From Owenia fusiformis (taxonomy: Eukaryota > Annelida > Polychaeta > Sabellida > Oweniidae), in assembly GCA_903813345.2 (NCBI GenBank), contig CAIIXF020000807.1, positions 1 through 50,000 on the forward strand: 50,000 bases of DNA. Reading direction: 5' to 3'. The notes below the pieces were generated by a model, which saw nothing but the letters and a program-made list of their open reading frames with translations, made no database searches and had not been told where the DNA came from. Positions 7,496-18,483 of this stretch are shown piece by piece. Made by a program: the position numbers and the translations under genes. Every line of letters starts with the position of its first letter. The stretch's first letter is position 1.

Positions 7496-7873
7496 TTACA
7501 TTTTCCATTTTAAGAGGCAATCAGGGTAGGCCCCATGCTGACGGCATTTTCCGGCATTGATACAACCCATTCGCACATTATTTACAGAATGTGGTTCTAG
7601 GCTAAGGTGATTTATGTTGATACATAGCTTGTTATGACAAAGGTGAGATAAGTCCAGTGTCGATAAATCAAGCGTATCGTTAGGATGCCGTGTGGCATAG
7701 GACAGCCAGTGAGCCGACACGGTCACCCATTTTTGACTACCGCGCTTCTGTATGCACAACTGCCCATACCCGGTAGCCTTGTTACGATAGCCTGTCCAAA
7801 TAATGCAGTTATTGGGGTAGACTGTTGCCTCCCGGCCCAATCTCTGGGCATATTTTGCCCCCCAGGCATCCAT
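7496..7873 (-). CDS. I-PpoI-like HNH endonuclease exon, copy 3
   Basis: Same 125 residues as the copy at 803-1180. The upstream intron (7880-8534) is 655 bp because it carries the insertion. Confidence 0.8.
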   Translation of the reverse strand: MDAWGAKYAQRLGREATVYPNNCIIWTGYRNKATGYGQLCIQKRGSQKWVTVSAHWLSYATRHPNDTLDLSTLDLSHLCHNKLCININHLSLEPHSVNNVRMGCINAGKCRQHGAYPDCLLKWKM

Positions 7874-8000
7874 TTTGGCCTATTTTACAAGCAAGAAACA
7901 ACTTATATGTTATACAAGTGAGATAAGATAGAATGAATTCTGAAAAAATCAAAAAAATCATTTTTCTTACCAAATTGTGTTTCCAAAAATCTGAATATTA

Positions 8001-8470
8001 GGTAGAAAACAACTTACTTTTCTGACATAGGATAACATGGTGAATTGACAAAGTTTGAGAGAATATTACAAAAATCCTAGCCCATCGATTTCACTCATAT
8101 TAACAGACAATAAAGAGATATCCTTAAACTTACCTCAGAAAAAGTCTTGAAAAAAATATCCCACGAAAATCAAAAGAACCGCTGGATTGTTCACACGCGT
8201 AGTGATTTTTCAATGGAAAATTAACATGGCCCAGCCAACACACCCCCTACGTCATCAATATTTACCAAAAAATAATCCAATTTTTTTCATGAAAGTTTTC
8301 TGCTATCATCCAATGCCTAAGAGTCTGTACTTACTTATTAACCAGCAAAGAGGTACATTGCATCCGAATATGTCCCATTTATACACCATCCAACACCCAA
8401 ACAGTTTTCAAAATGGACTACTTTTCCTATACGATGAGTAAACAAAAGGCCACGTGAGTTGTATTGTACC
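8001..8470. mobile_element. MITE-like 470-bp insertion, reference copy
   Basis: Defined by comparing filled and empty units. Ends are GGTAGAAAACAACTTAC (8001-8017) and GTGAGTTGTATTGTACC (8454-8470), which match as inverted repeats at 14 of 17 positions. Flanks are TATTA (7996-8000) and TAATA (8471-8475), and the filled-empty length difference is exactly 470 + 5. Because TATTA and TAATA are also complementary, the inverted repeat can be read as 22 bp (19 matches) with a TA target. No transposase is encoded: the only sizeable frame (84 codons from 8187) looks random. On the minus strand it carries three GTAAG donor-like sites, and it lies wholly within the proposed nuclease intron. The superfamily is undetermined: a 5-bp TAWTA, a 3-bp TWA (Harbinger-like) or a TA (Tc1/mariner-like) target are all arguable. 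Confidence 0.8.
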
Positions 8471-8534
8471 TAATAGTCACACCTGGTTGATCCCTGGCAC
8501 CAATGTCCTGTGTGAGGTGAATCTACTGTCTTAC

Positions 8535-8762
8535 CTTAATAAAAGTCCATAATGCTTTTAATCCTCCTCCATGTTTATCTATGTAAAAAAAATTGAATTC
8601 TGACTTACCCTCACATGGAATATTTGGTTGTGCTGACTGGTTAAACACTGATTGTGCTGCTGTTGTCTCAACTTCTATGGACTCTATCGGTGTATGTACT
8701 CTCAGTTGAGATGTTGTCTGTATGATGTGATGTAGGAACAAGTCACGGCTACTGAAAAACAT
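8535..8762 (-). CDS. Candidate upstream nuclease exon, copy 3
   Basis: Identical translation to 1368-1595. It is separated from its nuclease exon by the inserted 655-bp intron. Confidence 0.4.
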
Positions 8763-9217
8763 GAACCGAAAAATGAGTTATGCAATAACTAATTAATATG
8801 CGCATAATTAATGAGTATTGTGTTTTTTCATTAAAATTGTGATATATTCATAAAAAAAGCTGATCTATAAATCAGGTAATTTGACCAGGTCTGCTTTAAA
8901 TGGAACAACAATGCCTTATCTAGCAAATAAATCAAGATACAGTTTGTTTACATATACTGACAATGTACTGACATGCCATCTTTTGATCTAGGGGTGATTT
9001 ATCTCAAACTCAAACAGTGAACTATTTATTGTGTTAAGACTTTATCATTCTTCAGACACTTTTTTAAACATAATCTGGAATTATTAATTGGTCAGATGGC
9101 TGCCCAAGTCACCCAGAAACACATCTCATGTATTATCAAACCACTACTTTCACTTGAAAGACTGGACTTAGAGAGGAGAACATCATTCTGCTTTGGATTG
9201 TTCCAAGTTATCAAGCA

Positions 9218-11293
9218 ATGTCAACTATGTCAAAACCACCAAGAGGATTTGGTCATTTTTATTCCAAAAATAAGTTTCGTAACCAGCAAACATTTTCTGA
9301 AGGACATACGCAGCATCCGGCATATGGGACGGTAGCGAATCGCGAAGAGGAATCGTCCCCACCTACAAAAATTAGGAGGCTAGATCAGGAGACTCATTCG
9401 TTAGTTGTCAGGAAAAGTAGAGGTGGGAATAGTTATGAAGTACCCGATGTCCACATGCAACCTGGTAGAGGTAAGATTTTAAGGCCAAAACTTTCTGAAC
9501 CAAAAATCTCAGATAAATACATCACTGATGAACCCCTAGATGGCACTGTTGGTGGAGATGAAACTCTAATAGTTAGTCAGAATTCTATGATTAATTGTTT
9601 CAACTTGGTAGCAAAAGATCATAGGGCCCATAGCAAAAAATGTAGAGGTGATTTGAAGGTACATAAAAAAATTCCATTTGGTTTAGTTTGCAAAATGCAG
9701 CTTTCATGTAGTAAATGTGGGTTTCTCTCCAAAATGTGCAAATTATATGAAGAAGTCAAGGGAAAAAAGAAAGGTGGCAGGAGGAAAGCTAAGATCAATG
9801 TAGCAATACACGTAGCTCTACAATCCTCCTCTATTGGTGTTGAGGCATTTCGAAAAATTTTAGCTACTTGCAATGCAAGGGCCCCTTCTTCCCAAGGAAT
9901 GCAAAAAAATTCTAAAGCGGTCAGTGGAGATATTGAGAAAATGGGTGAAAATGATTTAAAAACGAGACGTAGCAAATTAATAGAGGTGAATAAACTGAGG
10001 GGTGTATCTTCAAAAGATGAAAAAAAAGTCCAGGTAGCATTTGATGGGTGTTACAGTAGTAGCACATTCGGATCTTGGGGTAAGCTTGGTCAGCGCGCTA
10101 CCAGAGCAGTTGGTGTATCTGTTGAAACAATGACCGATGCCATGCAGATAATATCTGTATGCTTGTATAATAAGCTATGTTGGCGCGGGGCTTACCTAAG
10201 GGCGCGTGGGTTTGATGTTAAATGTCCTGGTGGCCATGATGGTTGTACATCAAATATAAAGAAATCTGAAGCTTTTCAAGAATTCAACATGGGGTACAAA
10301 CTTGCAAAAGATTTGGATGCAGACAATTTGCAAATAGAATACCTGACTACAGATGGTGATGCTAAAGGCTCCCTTGGTGCTCAGTCATTTTACGATGAAA
10401 AACAGAGCAATCACAAAGTTACAAAACTTAGCGATAGAGTGCACAAAGGGCAACTTCAATTTAAGCACAGTCTTAAAGCTAGCTTTAGTAGACATATGTT
10501 CCCAGGTAACAAAGATCTCCAGCAGAAAATGTTTTCCCTAGATATAAAAGAGAGGTGTGACAAAATCATGGGTCAGCTTGCCAAAAAATACAATGATTTG
10601 GGTGTTGTATCAGTTCAATACATGAATAGGGTCATCACAAGTACAGTGAACTGTTACGCTGGGAATCATGAGCAATGTAGACCCCACCTTAATAGTTGCA
10701 AAGGGGCTAAGAAATCATGGCTAGAAACATCCCACAATCTCAAGGTGTGTGGAATTACAAAGAATGACAAATTGATGCCATCTCAGGAAGATTGCAAATT
10801 CATACGCGTACTTTTAGAAATGAAGTTGGGCCCCGAAGCTGTTAATGACGGGCGCTTTTACACGCATACAAACAAAAATGAAGCATCAAATAAGGTAATT
10901 GCAGAATATTTACCTAAAAACAAGGTGTTTTCAGCCACATGTAATGGCAGATTACATTCTGCAGTATTAGATATAAACCATGGAAGAGAAAATGCCACTC
11001 ACCTCAAATTGGAACTTATTGGGGCCCCAATATCATCAGCAAGTGCTGCAAAGCATCTACGTAGCATGAGTGAAAAGAAAAGATACATGAGAAAATATAA
11101 AAATTCCCCACATGCAAGAAAAAACAAGTCTTTTCATAGAGCATACTACACTAGACAGTATTTACACACAAGATTAGAAAAGCGAACTAGTGATTATAAG
11201 AAAGAGCAACTAGACAAAAAACCCATTTTAAAAATGAAATTGAGGAGATCACCAAGGTTCGGTGATCACGATTATGCCCAAGAGATTATATGA
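9218..11293 (+). CDS. Mutator-like DDE transposase, copy 3
   Basis: Same 691-residue translation as the copy at 2051. It is the first gene of the second 7167-bp dimer, and its downstream unit is short. Confidence 0.75.
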   Translation: MSTMSKPPRGFGHFYSKNKFRNQQTFSEGHTQHPAYGTVANREEESSPPTKIRRLDQETHSLVVRKSRGGNSYEVPDVHMQPGRGKILRPKLSEPKISDKYITDEPLDGTVGGDETLIVSQNSMINCFNLVAKDHRAHSKKCRGDLKVHKKIPFGLVCKMQLSCSKCGFLSKMCKLYEEVKGKKKGGRRKAKINVAIHVALQSSSIGVEAFRKILATCNARAPSSQGMQKNSKAVSGDIEKMGENDLKTRRSKLIEVNKLRGVSSKDEKKVQVAFDGCYSSSTFGSWGKLGQRATRAVGVSVETMTDAMQIISVCLYNKLCWRGAYLRARGFDVKCPGGHDGCTSNIKKSEAFQEFNMGYKLAKDLDADNLQIEYLTTDGDAKGSLGAQSFYDEKQSNHKVTKLSDRVHKGQLQFKHSLKASFSRHMFPGNKDLQQKMFSLDIKERCDKIMGQLAKKYNDLGVVSVQYMNRVITSTVNCYAGNHEQCRPHLNSCKGAKKSWLETSHNLKVCGITKNDKLMPSQEDCKFIRVLLEMKLGPEAVNDGRFYTHTNKNEASNKVIAEYLPKNKVFSATCNGRLHSAVLDINHGRENATHLKLELIGAPISSASAAKHLRSMSEKKRYMRKYKNSPHARKNKSFHRAYYTRQYLHTRLEKRTSDYKKEQLDKKPILKMKLRRSPRFGDHDYAQEII

Positions 11294-11316
11294 GGTAAGT
11301 GATCTAATCATACCAT

Positions 11317-11694
11317 TTACATTTTCCATTTTAAGAGGCAATCAGGGTAGGCCCCATGCTGACGGCATTTTCCGGCATTGATACAACCCATTCGCACATT
11401 ATTTACAGAATGTGGTTCTAGGCTAAGGTGATTTATGTTGATACATAGCTTGTTATGACAAAGGTGAGATAAGTCCAGTGTCGATAAATCAAGCGTATCG
11501 TTAGGATGCCGTGTGGCATAGGACAGCCAGTGAGCCGACACGGTCACCCATTTTTGACTACCGCGCTTCTGTATGCACAACTGCCCATACCCGGTAGCCT
11601 TGTTACGATAGCCTGTCCAAATAATGCAGTTATTGGGGTAGACTGTTGCCTCCCGGCCCAATCTCTGGGCATATTTTGCCCCCCAGGCATCCAT
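11317..11694 (-). CDS. I-PpoI-like HNH endonuclease exon, copy 4
   Basis: Same 125 residues as the copy at 803-1180. The short intron has a TATTA empty allele (11817-11821). Confidence 0.8.
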   Translation of the reverse strand: MDAWGAKYAQRLGREATVYPNNCIIWTGYRNKATGYGQLCIQKRGSQKWVTVSAHWLSYATRHPNDTLDLSTLDLSHLCHNKLCININHLSLEPHSVNNVRMGCINAGKCRQHGAYPDCLLKWKM

Positions 11695-11880
11695 TTTGGC
11701 CTATTTTACAAGCAAGAAACAACTTATATGTTATACAAGTGAGATAAGATAGAATGAATTCTGAAAAAATCAAAAAAATCATTTTTCTTACCAAATTGTG
11801 TTTCCAAAAATCTGAATATTAGTCACACCTGGTTGATCCCTGGCACCAATGTCCTGTGTGAGGTGAATCTACTGTCTTAC

Positions 11881-12108
11881 CTTAATAAAAGTCCATAATG
11901 CTTTTAATCCTCCTCCATGTTTATCTATGTAAAAAAAATTGAATTCTGACTTACCCTCACATGGAATATTTGGTTGTGCTGACTGGTTAAACACTGATTG
12001 TGCTGCTGTTGTCTCAACTTCTATGGACTCTATCGGTGTATGTACTCTCAGTTGAGATGTTGTCTGTATGATGTGATGTAGGAACAAGTCACGGCTACTG
12101 AAAAACAT
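11881..12108 (-). CDS. Candidate upstream nuclease exon, copy 4
   Basis: Identical translation to 1368-1595. Short intron at 11701-11880. Confidence 0.4.
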
Positions 12109-12563
12109 GAACCGAAAAATGAGTTATGCAATAACTAATTAATATGCGCATAATTAATGAGTATTGTGTTTTTTCATTAAAATTGTGATATATTCATAAA
12201 AAAAGCTGATCTATAAATCAGGTAATTTGACCAGGTCTGCTTTAAATGGAACAACAATGCCTTATCTAGCAAATAAATCAAGATACAGTTTGTTTACATA
12301 TACTGACAATGTACTGACATGCCATCTTTTGATCTAGGGGTGATTTATCTCAAACTCAAACAGTGAACTATTTATTGTGTTAAGACTTTATCATTCTTCA
12401 GACACTTTTTTAAACATAATCTGGAATTATTAATTGGTCAGATGGCTGCCCAAGTCACCCAGAAACACATCTCATGTATTATCAAACCACTACTTTCACT
12501 TGAAAGACTGGACTTAGAGAGGAGAACATCATTCTGCTTTGGATTGTTCCAAGTTATCAAGCA

Positions 12564-14639
12564 ATGTCAACTATGTCAAAACCACCAAGAGGATTTGGTC
12601 ATTTTTATTCCAAAAATAAGTTTCGTAACCAGCAAACATTTTCTGAAGGACATACGCAGCATCCGGCATATGGGACGGTAGCGAATCGCGAAGAGGAATC
12701 GTCCCCACCTACAAAAATTAGGAGGCTAGATCAGGAGACTCATTCGTTAGTTGTCAGGAAAAGTAGAGGTGGGAATAGTTATGAAGTACCCGATGTCCAC
12801 ATGCAACCTGGTAGAGGTAAGATTTTAAGGCCAAAACTTTCTGAACCAAAAATCTCAGATAAATACATCACTGATGAACCCCTAGATGGCACTGTTGGTG
12901 GAGATGAAACTCTAATAGTTAGTCAGAATTCTATGATTAATTGTTTCAACTTGGTAGCAAAAGATCATAGGGCCCATAGCAAAAAATGTAGAGGTGATTT
13001 GAAGGTACATAAAAAAATTCCATTTGGTTTAGTTTGCAAAATGCAGCTTTCATGTAGTAAATGTGGGTTTCTCTCCAAAATGTGCAAATTATATGAAGAA
13101 GTCAAGGGAAAAAAGAAAGGTGGCAGGAGGAAAGCTAAGATCAATGTAGCAATACACGTAGCTCTACAATCCTCCTCTATTGGTGTTGAGGCATTTCGAA
13201 AAATTTTAGCTACTTGCAATGCAAGGGCCCCTTCTTCCCAAGGAATGCAAAAAAATTCTAAAGCGGTCAGTGGAGATATTGAGAAAATGGGTGAAAATGA
13301 TTTAAAAACGAGACGTAGCAAATTAATAGAGGTGAATAAACTGAGGGGTGTATCTTCAAAAGATGAAAAAAAAGTCCAGGTAGCATTTGATGGGTGTTAC
13401 AGTAGTAGCACATTCGGATCTTGGGGTAAGCTTGGTCAGCGCGCTACCAGAGCAGTTGGTGTATCTGTTGAAACAATGACCGATGCCATGCAGATAATAT
13501 CTGTATGCTTGTATAATAAGCTATGTTGGCGCGGGGCTTACCTAAGGGCGCGTGGGTTTGATGTTAAATGTCCTGGTGGCCATGATGGTTGTACATCAAA
13601 TATAAAGAAATCTGAAGCTTTTCAAGAATTCAACATGGGGTACAAACTTGCAAAAGATTTGGATGCAGACAATTTGCAAATAGAATACCTGACTACAGAT
13701 GGTGATGCTAAAGGCTCCCTTGGTGCTCAGTCATTTTACGATGAAAAACAGAGCAATCACAAAGTTACAAAACTTAGCGATAGAGTGCACAAAGGGCAAC
13801 TTCAATTTAAGCACAGTCTTAAAGCTAGCTTTAGTAGACATATGTTCCCAGGTAACAAAGATCTCCAGCAGAAAATGTTTTCCCTAGATATAAAAGAGAG
13901 GTGTGACAAAATCATGGGTCAGCTTGCCAAAAAATACAATGATTTGGGTGTTGTATCAGTTCAATACATGAATAGGGTCATCACAAGTACAGTGAACTGT
14001 TACGCTGGGAATCATGAGCAATGTAGACCCCACCTTAATAGTTGCAAAGGGGCTAAGAAATCATGGCTAGAAACATCCCACAATCTCAAGGTGTGTGGAA
14101 TTACAAAGAATGACAAATTGATGCCATCTCAGGAAGATTGCAAATTCATACGCGTACTTTTAGAAATGAAGTTGGGCCCCGAAGCTGTTAATGACGGGCG
14201 CTTTTACACGCATACAAACAAAAATGAAGCATCAAATAAGGTAATTGCAGAATATTTACCTAAAAACAAGGTGTTTTCAGCCACATGTAATGGCAGATTA
14301 CATTCTGCAGTATTAGATATAAACCATGGAAGAGAAAATGCCACTCACCTCAAATTGGAACTTATTGGGGCCCCAATATCATCAGCAAGTGCTGCAAAGC
14401 ATCTACGTAGCATGAGTGAAAAGAAAAGATACATGAGAAAATATAAAAATTCCCCACATGCAAGAAAAAACAAGTCTTTTCATAGAGCATACTACACTAG
14501 ACAGTATTTACACACAAGATTAGAAAAGCGAACTAGTGATTATAAGAAAGAGCAACTAGACAAAAAACCCATTTTAAAAATGAAATTGAGGAGATCACCA
14601 AGGTTCGGTGATCACGATTATGCCCAAGAGATTATATGA
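12564..14639 (+). CDS. Mutator-like DDE transposase, copy 4
   Basis: Same 691-residue translation as the copy at 2051. The unit that follows is long, with its insertion at 15168-15637. Confidence 0.75.
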   Translation: MSTMSKPPRGFGHFYSKNKFRNQQTFSEGHTQHPAYGTVANREEESSPPTKIRRLDQETHSLVVRKSRGGNSYEVPDVHMQPGRGKILRPKLSEPKISDKYITDEPLDGTVGGDETLIVSQNSMINCFNLVAKDHRAHSKKCRGDLKVHKKIPFGLVCKMQLSCSKCGFLSKMCKLYEEVKGKKKGGRRKAKINVAIHVALQSSSIGVEAFRKILATCNARAPSSQGMQKNSKAVSGDIEKMGENDLKTRRSKLIEVNKLRGVSSKDEKKVQVAFDGCYSSSTFGSWGKLGQRATRAVGVSVETMTDAMQIISVCLYNKLCWRGAYLRARGFDVKCPGGHDGCTSNIKKSEAFQEFNMGYKLAKDLDADNLQIEYLTTDGDAKGSLGAQSFYDEKQSNHKVTKLSDRVHKGQLQFKHSLKASFSRHMFPGNKDLQQKMFSLDIKERCDKIMGQLAKKYNDLGVVSVQYMNRVITSTVNCYAGNHEQCRPHLNSCKGAKKSWLETSHNLKVCGITKNDKLMPSQEDCKFIRVLLEMKLGPEAVNDGRFYTHTNKNEASNKVIAEYLPKNKVFSATCNGRLHSAVLDINHGRENATHLKLELIGAPISSASAAKHLRSMSEKKRYMRKYKNSPHARKNKSFHRAYYTRQYLHTRLEKRTSDYKKEQLDKKPILKMKLRRSPRFGDHDYAQEII

Positions 14640-14662
14640 GGTAAGTGATCTAATCATACCAT

Positions 14663-15040
14663 TTACATTTTCCATTTTAAGAGGCAATCAGGGTAGGCCC
14701 CATGCTGACGGCATTTTCCGGCATTGATACAACCCATTCGCACATTATTTACAGAATGTGGTTCTAGGCTAAGGTGATTTATGTTGATACATAGCTTGTT
14801 ATGACAAAGGTGAGATAAGTCCAGTGTCGATAAATCAAGCGTATCGTTAGGATGCCGTGTGGCATAGGACAGCCAGTGAGCCGACACGGTCACCCATTTT
14901 TGACTACCGCGCTTCTGTATGCACAACTGCCCATACCCGGTAGCCTTGTTACGATAGCCTGTCCAAATAATGCAGTTATTGGGGTAGACTGTTGCCTCCC
15001 GGCCCAATCTCTGGGCATATTTTGCCCCCCAGGCATCCAT
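14663..15040 (-). CDS. I-PpoI-like HNH endonuclease exon, copy 5
   Basis: Same 125 residues as the copy at 803-1180. The long intron (15047-15701) carries the insertion. Confidence 0.8.
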   Translation of the reverse strand: MDAWGAKYAQRLGREATVYPNNCIIWTGYRNKATGYGQLCIQKRGSQKWVTVSAHWLSYATRHPNDTLDLSTLDLSHLCHNKLCININHLSLEPHSVNNVRMGCINAGKCRQHGAYPDCLLKWKM

Positions 15041-15167
15041 TTTGGCCTATTTTACAAGCAAGAAACAACTTATATGTTATACAAGTGAGATAAGATAGAA
15101 TGAATTCTGAAAAAATCAAAAAAATCATTTTTCTTACCAAATTGTGTTTCCAAAAATCTGAATATTA

Positions 15168-15637
15168 GGTAGAAAACAACTTACTTTTCTGACATAGGAT
15201 AACATGGTGAATTGACAAAGTTTGAGAGAATATTACAAAAATCCTAGCCCATCGATTTCACTCATATTAACAGACAATAAAGAGATATCCTTAAACTTAC
15301 CTCAGAAAAAGTCTTGAAAAAAATATCCCACGAAAATCAAAAGAACCGCTGGATTGTTCACACGCGTAGTGATTTTTCAATGGAAAATTAACATGGCCCA
15401 GCCAACACACCCCCTACGTCATCAATATTTACCAAAAAATAATCCAATTTTTTTCATGAAAGTTTTCTGCTATCATCCAATGCCTAAGAGTCTGTACTTA
15501 CTTATTAACCAGCAAAGAGGTACATTGCATCCGAATATGTCCCATTTATACACCATCCAACACCCAAACAGTTTTCAAAATGGACTACTTTTCCTATACG
15601 ATGAGTAAACAAAAGGCCACGTGAGTTGTATTGTACC
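15168..15637. mobile_element. MITE-like insertion, copy 2
   Basis: Same 470-bp length, ends, TATTA/TAATA flanks and position as the copy at 8001. Identical placement indicates spread by unit duplication, not new insertion. Confidence 0.8.
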
Positions 15638-15701
15638 TAATAGTCACACCTGGTTGATCCCTGGCACCAATGTCCTGTGTGAGGTGAATCTACTGTCTTA
15701 C

Positions 15702-15929
15702 CTTAATAAAAGTCCATAATGCTTTTAATCCTCCTCCATGTTTATCTATGTAAAAAAAATTGAATTCTGACTTACCCTCACATGGAATATTTGGTTGTGC
15801 TGACTGGTTAAACACTGATTGTGCTGCTGTTGTCTCAACTTCTATGGACTCTATCGGTGTATGTACTCTCAGTTGAGATGTTGTCTGTATGATGTGATGT
15901 AGGAACAAGTCACGGCTACTGAAAAACAT
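15702..15929 (-). CDS. Candidate upstream nuclease exon, copy 5
   Basis: Identical translation to 1368-1595, in a long unit. Confidence 0.4.
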
Positions 15930-16384
15930 GAACCGAAAAATGAGTTATGCAATAACTAATTAATATGCGCATAATTAATGAGTATTGTGTTTTTTCATTA
16001 AAATTGTGATATATTCATAAAAAAAGCTGATCTATAAATCAGGTAATTTGACCAGGTCTGCTTTAAATGGAACAACAATGCCTTATCTAGCAAATAAATC
16101 AAGATACAGTTTGTTTACATATACTGACAATGTACTGACATGCCATCTTTTGATCTAGGGGTGATTTATCTCAAACTCAAACAGTGAACTATTTATTGTG
16201 TTAAGACTTTATCATTCTTCAGACACTTTTTTAAACATAATCTGGAATTATTAATTGGTCAGATGGCTGCCCAAGTCACCCAGAAACACATCTCATGTAT
16301 TATCAAACCACTACTTTCACTTGAAAGACTGGACTTAGAGAGGAGAACATCATTCTGCTTTGGATTGTTCCAAGTTATCAAGCA

Positions 16385-18460
16385 ATGTCAACTATGTCAA
16401 AACCACCAAGAGGATTTGGTCATTTTTATTCCAAAAATAAGTTTCGTAACCAGCAAACATTTTCTGAAGGACATACGCAGCATCCGGCATATGGGACGGT
16501 AGCGAATCGCGAAGAGGAATCGTCCCCACCTACAAAAATTAGGAGGCTAGATCAGGAGACTCATTCGTTAGTTGTCAGGAAAAGTAGAGGTGGGAATAGT
16601 TATGAAGTACCCGATGTCCACATGCAACCTGGTAGAGGTAAGATTTTAAGGCCAAAACTTTCTGAACCAAAAATCTCAGATAAATACATCACTGATGAAC
16701 CCCTAGATGGCACTGTTGGTGGAGATGAAACTCTAATAGTTAGTCAGAATTCTATGATTAATTGTTTCAACTTGGTAGCAAAAGATCATAGGGCCCATAG
16801 CAAAAAATGTAGAGGTGATTTGAAGGTACATAAAAAAATTCCATTTGGTTTAGTTTGCAAAATGCAGCTTTCATGTAGTAAATGTGGGTTTCTCTCCAAA
16901 ATGTGCAAATTATATGAAGAAGTCAAGGGAAAAAAGAAAGGTGGCAGGAGGAAAGCTAAGATCAATGTAGCAATACACGTAGCTCTACAATCCTCCTCTA
17001 TTGGTGTTGAGGCATTTCGAAAAATTTTAGCTACTTGCAATGCAAGGGCCCCTTCTTCCCAAGGAATGCAAAAAAATTCTAAAGCGGTCAGTGGAGATAT
17101 TGAGAAAATGGGTGAAAATGATTTAAAAACGAGACGTAGCAAATTAATAGAGGTGAATAAACTGAGGGGTGTATCTTCAAAAGATGAAAAAAAAGTCCAG
17201 GTAGCATTTGATGGGTGTTACAGTAGTAGCACATTCGGATCTTGGGGTAAGCTTGGTCAGCGCGCTACCAGAGCAGTTGGTGTATCTGTTGAAACAATGA
17301 CCGATGCCATGCAGATAATATCTGTATGCTTGTATAATAAGCTATGTTGGCGCGGGGCTTACCTAAGGGCGCGTGGGTTTGATGTTAAATGTCCTGGTGG
17401 CCATGATGGTTGTACATCAAATATAAAGAAATCTGAAGCTTTTCAAGAATTCAACATGGGGTACAAACTTGCAAAAGATTTGGATGCAGACAATTTGCAA
17501 ATAGAATACCTGACTACAGATGGTGATGCTAAAGGCTCCCTTGGTGCTCAGTCATTTTACGATGAAAAACAGAGCAATCACAAAGTTACAAAACTTAGCG
17601 ATAGAGTGCACAAAGGGCAACTTCAATTTAAGCACAGTCTTAAAGCTAGCTTTAGTAGACATATGTTCCCAGGTAACAAAGATCTCCAGCAGAAAATGTT
17701 TTCCCTAGATATAAAAGAGAGGTGTGACAAAATCATGGGTCAGCTTGCCAAAAAATACAATGATTTGGGTGTTGTATCAGTTCAATACATGAATAGGGTC
17801 ATCACAAGTACAGTGAACTGTTACGCTGGGAATCATGAGCAATGTAGACCCCACCTTAATAGTTGCAAAGGGGCTAAGAAATCATGGCTAGAAACATCCC
17901 ACAATCTCAAGGTGTGTGGAATTACAAAGAATGACAAATTGATGCCATCTCAGGAAGATTGCAAATTCATACGCGTACTTTTAGAAATGAAGTTGGGCCC
18001 CGAAGCTGTTAATGACGGGCGCTTTTACACGCATACAAACAAAAATGAAGCATCAAATAAGGTAATTGCAGAATATTTACCTAAAAACAAGGTGTTTTCA
18101 GCCACATGTAATGGCAGATTACATTCTGCAGTATTAGATATAAACCATGGAAGAGAAAATGCCACTCACCTCAAATTGGAACTTATTGGGGCCCCAATAT
18201 CATCAGCAAGTGCTGCAAAGCATCTACGTAGCATGAGTGAAAAGAAAAGATACATGAGAAAATATAAAAATTCCCCACATGCAAGAAAAAACAAGTCTTT
18301 TCATAGAGCATACTACACTAGACAGTATTTACACACAAGATTAGAAAAGCGAACTAGTGATTATAAGAAAGAGCAACTAGACAAAAAACCCATTTTAAAA
18401 ATGAAATTGAGGAGATCACCAAGGTTCGGTGATCACGATTATGCCCAAGAGATTATATGA
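16385..18460 (+). CDS. Mutator-like DDE transposase, copy 5
   Basis: Same 691-residue translation as the copy at 2051. It converges on the only nuclease copy in the window with an amino-acid change (D66N). Confidence 0.75.
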   Translation: MSTMSKPPRGFGHFYSKNKFRNQQTFSEGHTQHPAYGTVANREEESSPPTKIRRLDQETHSLVVRKSRGGNSYEVPDVHMQPGRGKILRPKLSEPKISDKYITDEPLDGTVGGDETLIVSQNSMINCFNLVAKDHRAHSKKCRGDLKVHKKIPFGLVCKMQLSCSKCGFLSKMCKLYEEVKGKKKGGRRKAKINVAIHVALQSSSIGVEAFRKILATCNARAPSSQGMQKNSKAVSGDIEKMGENDLKTRRSKLIEVNKLRGVSSKDEKKVQVAFDGCYSSSTFGSWGKLGQRATRAVGVSVETMTDAMQIISVCLYNKLCWRGAYLRARGFDVKCPGGHDGCTSNIKKSEAFQEFNMGYKLAKDLDADNLQIEYLTTDGDAKGSLGAQSFYDEKQSNHKVTKLSDRVHKGQLQFKHSLKASFSRHMFPGNKDLQQKMFSLDIKERCDKIMGQLAKKYNDLGVVSVQYMNRVITSTVNCYAGNHEQCRPHLNSCKGAKKSWLETSHNLKVCGITKNDKLMPSQEDCKFIRVLLEMKLGPEAVNDGRFYTHTNKNEASNKVIAEYLPKNKVFSATCNGRLHSAVLDINHGRENATHLKLELIGAPISSASAAKHLRSMSEKKRYMRKYKNSPHARKNKSFHRAYYTRQYLHTRLEKRTSDYKKEQLDKKPILKMKLRRSPRFGDHDYAQEII

Positions 18461-18483
18461 GGTAAGTGATCTAATCATACCAT

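Noticed and set aside
8187-8441. 84-codon frame inside the 470-bp insertion
   Set aside because: No family resemblance and low-complexity composition. It occurs only with the insertion and ends just before the inverted repeat.
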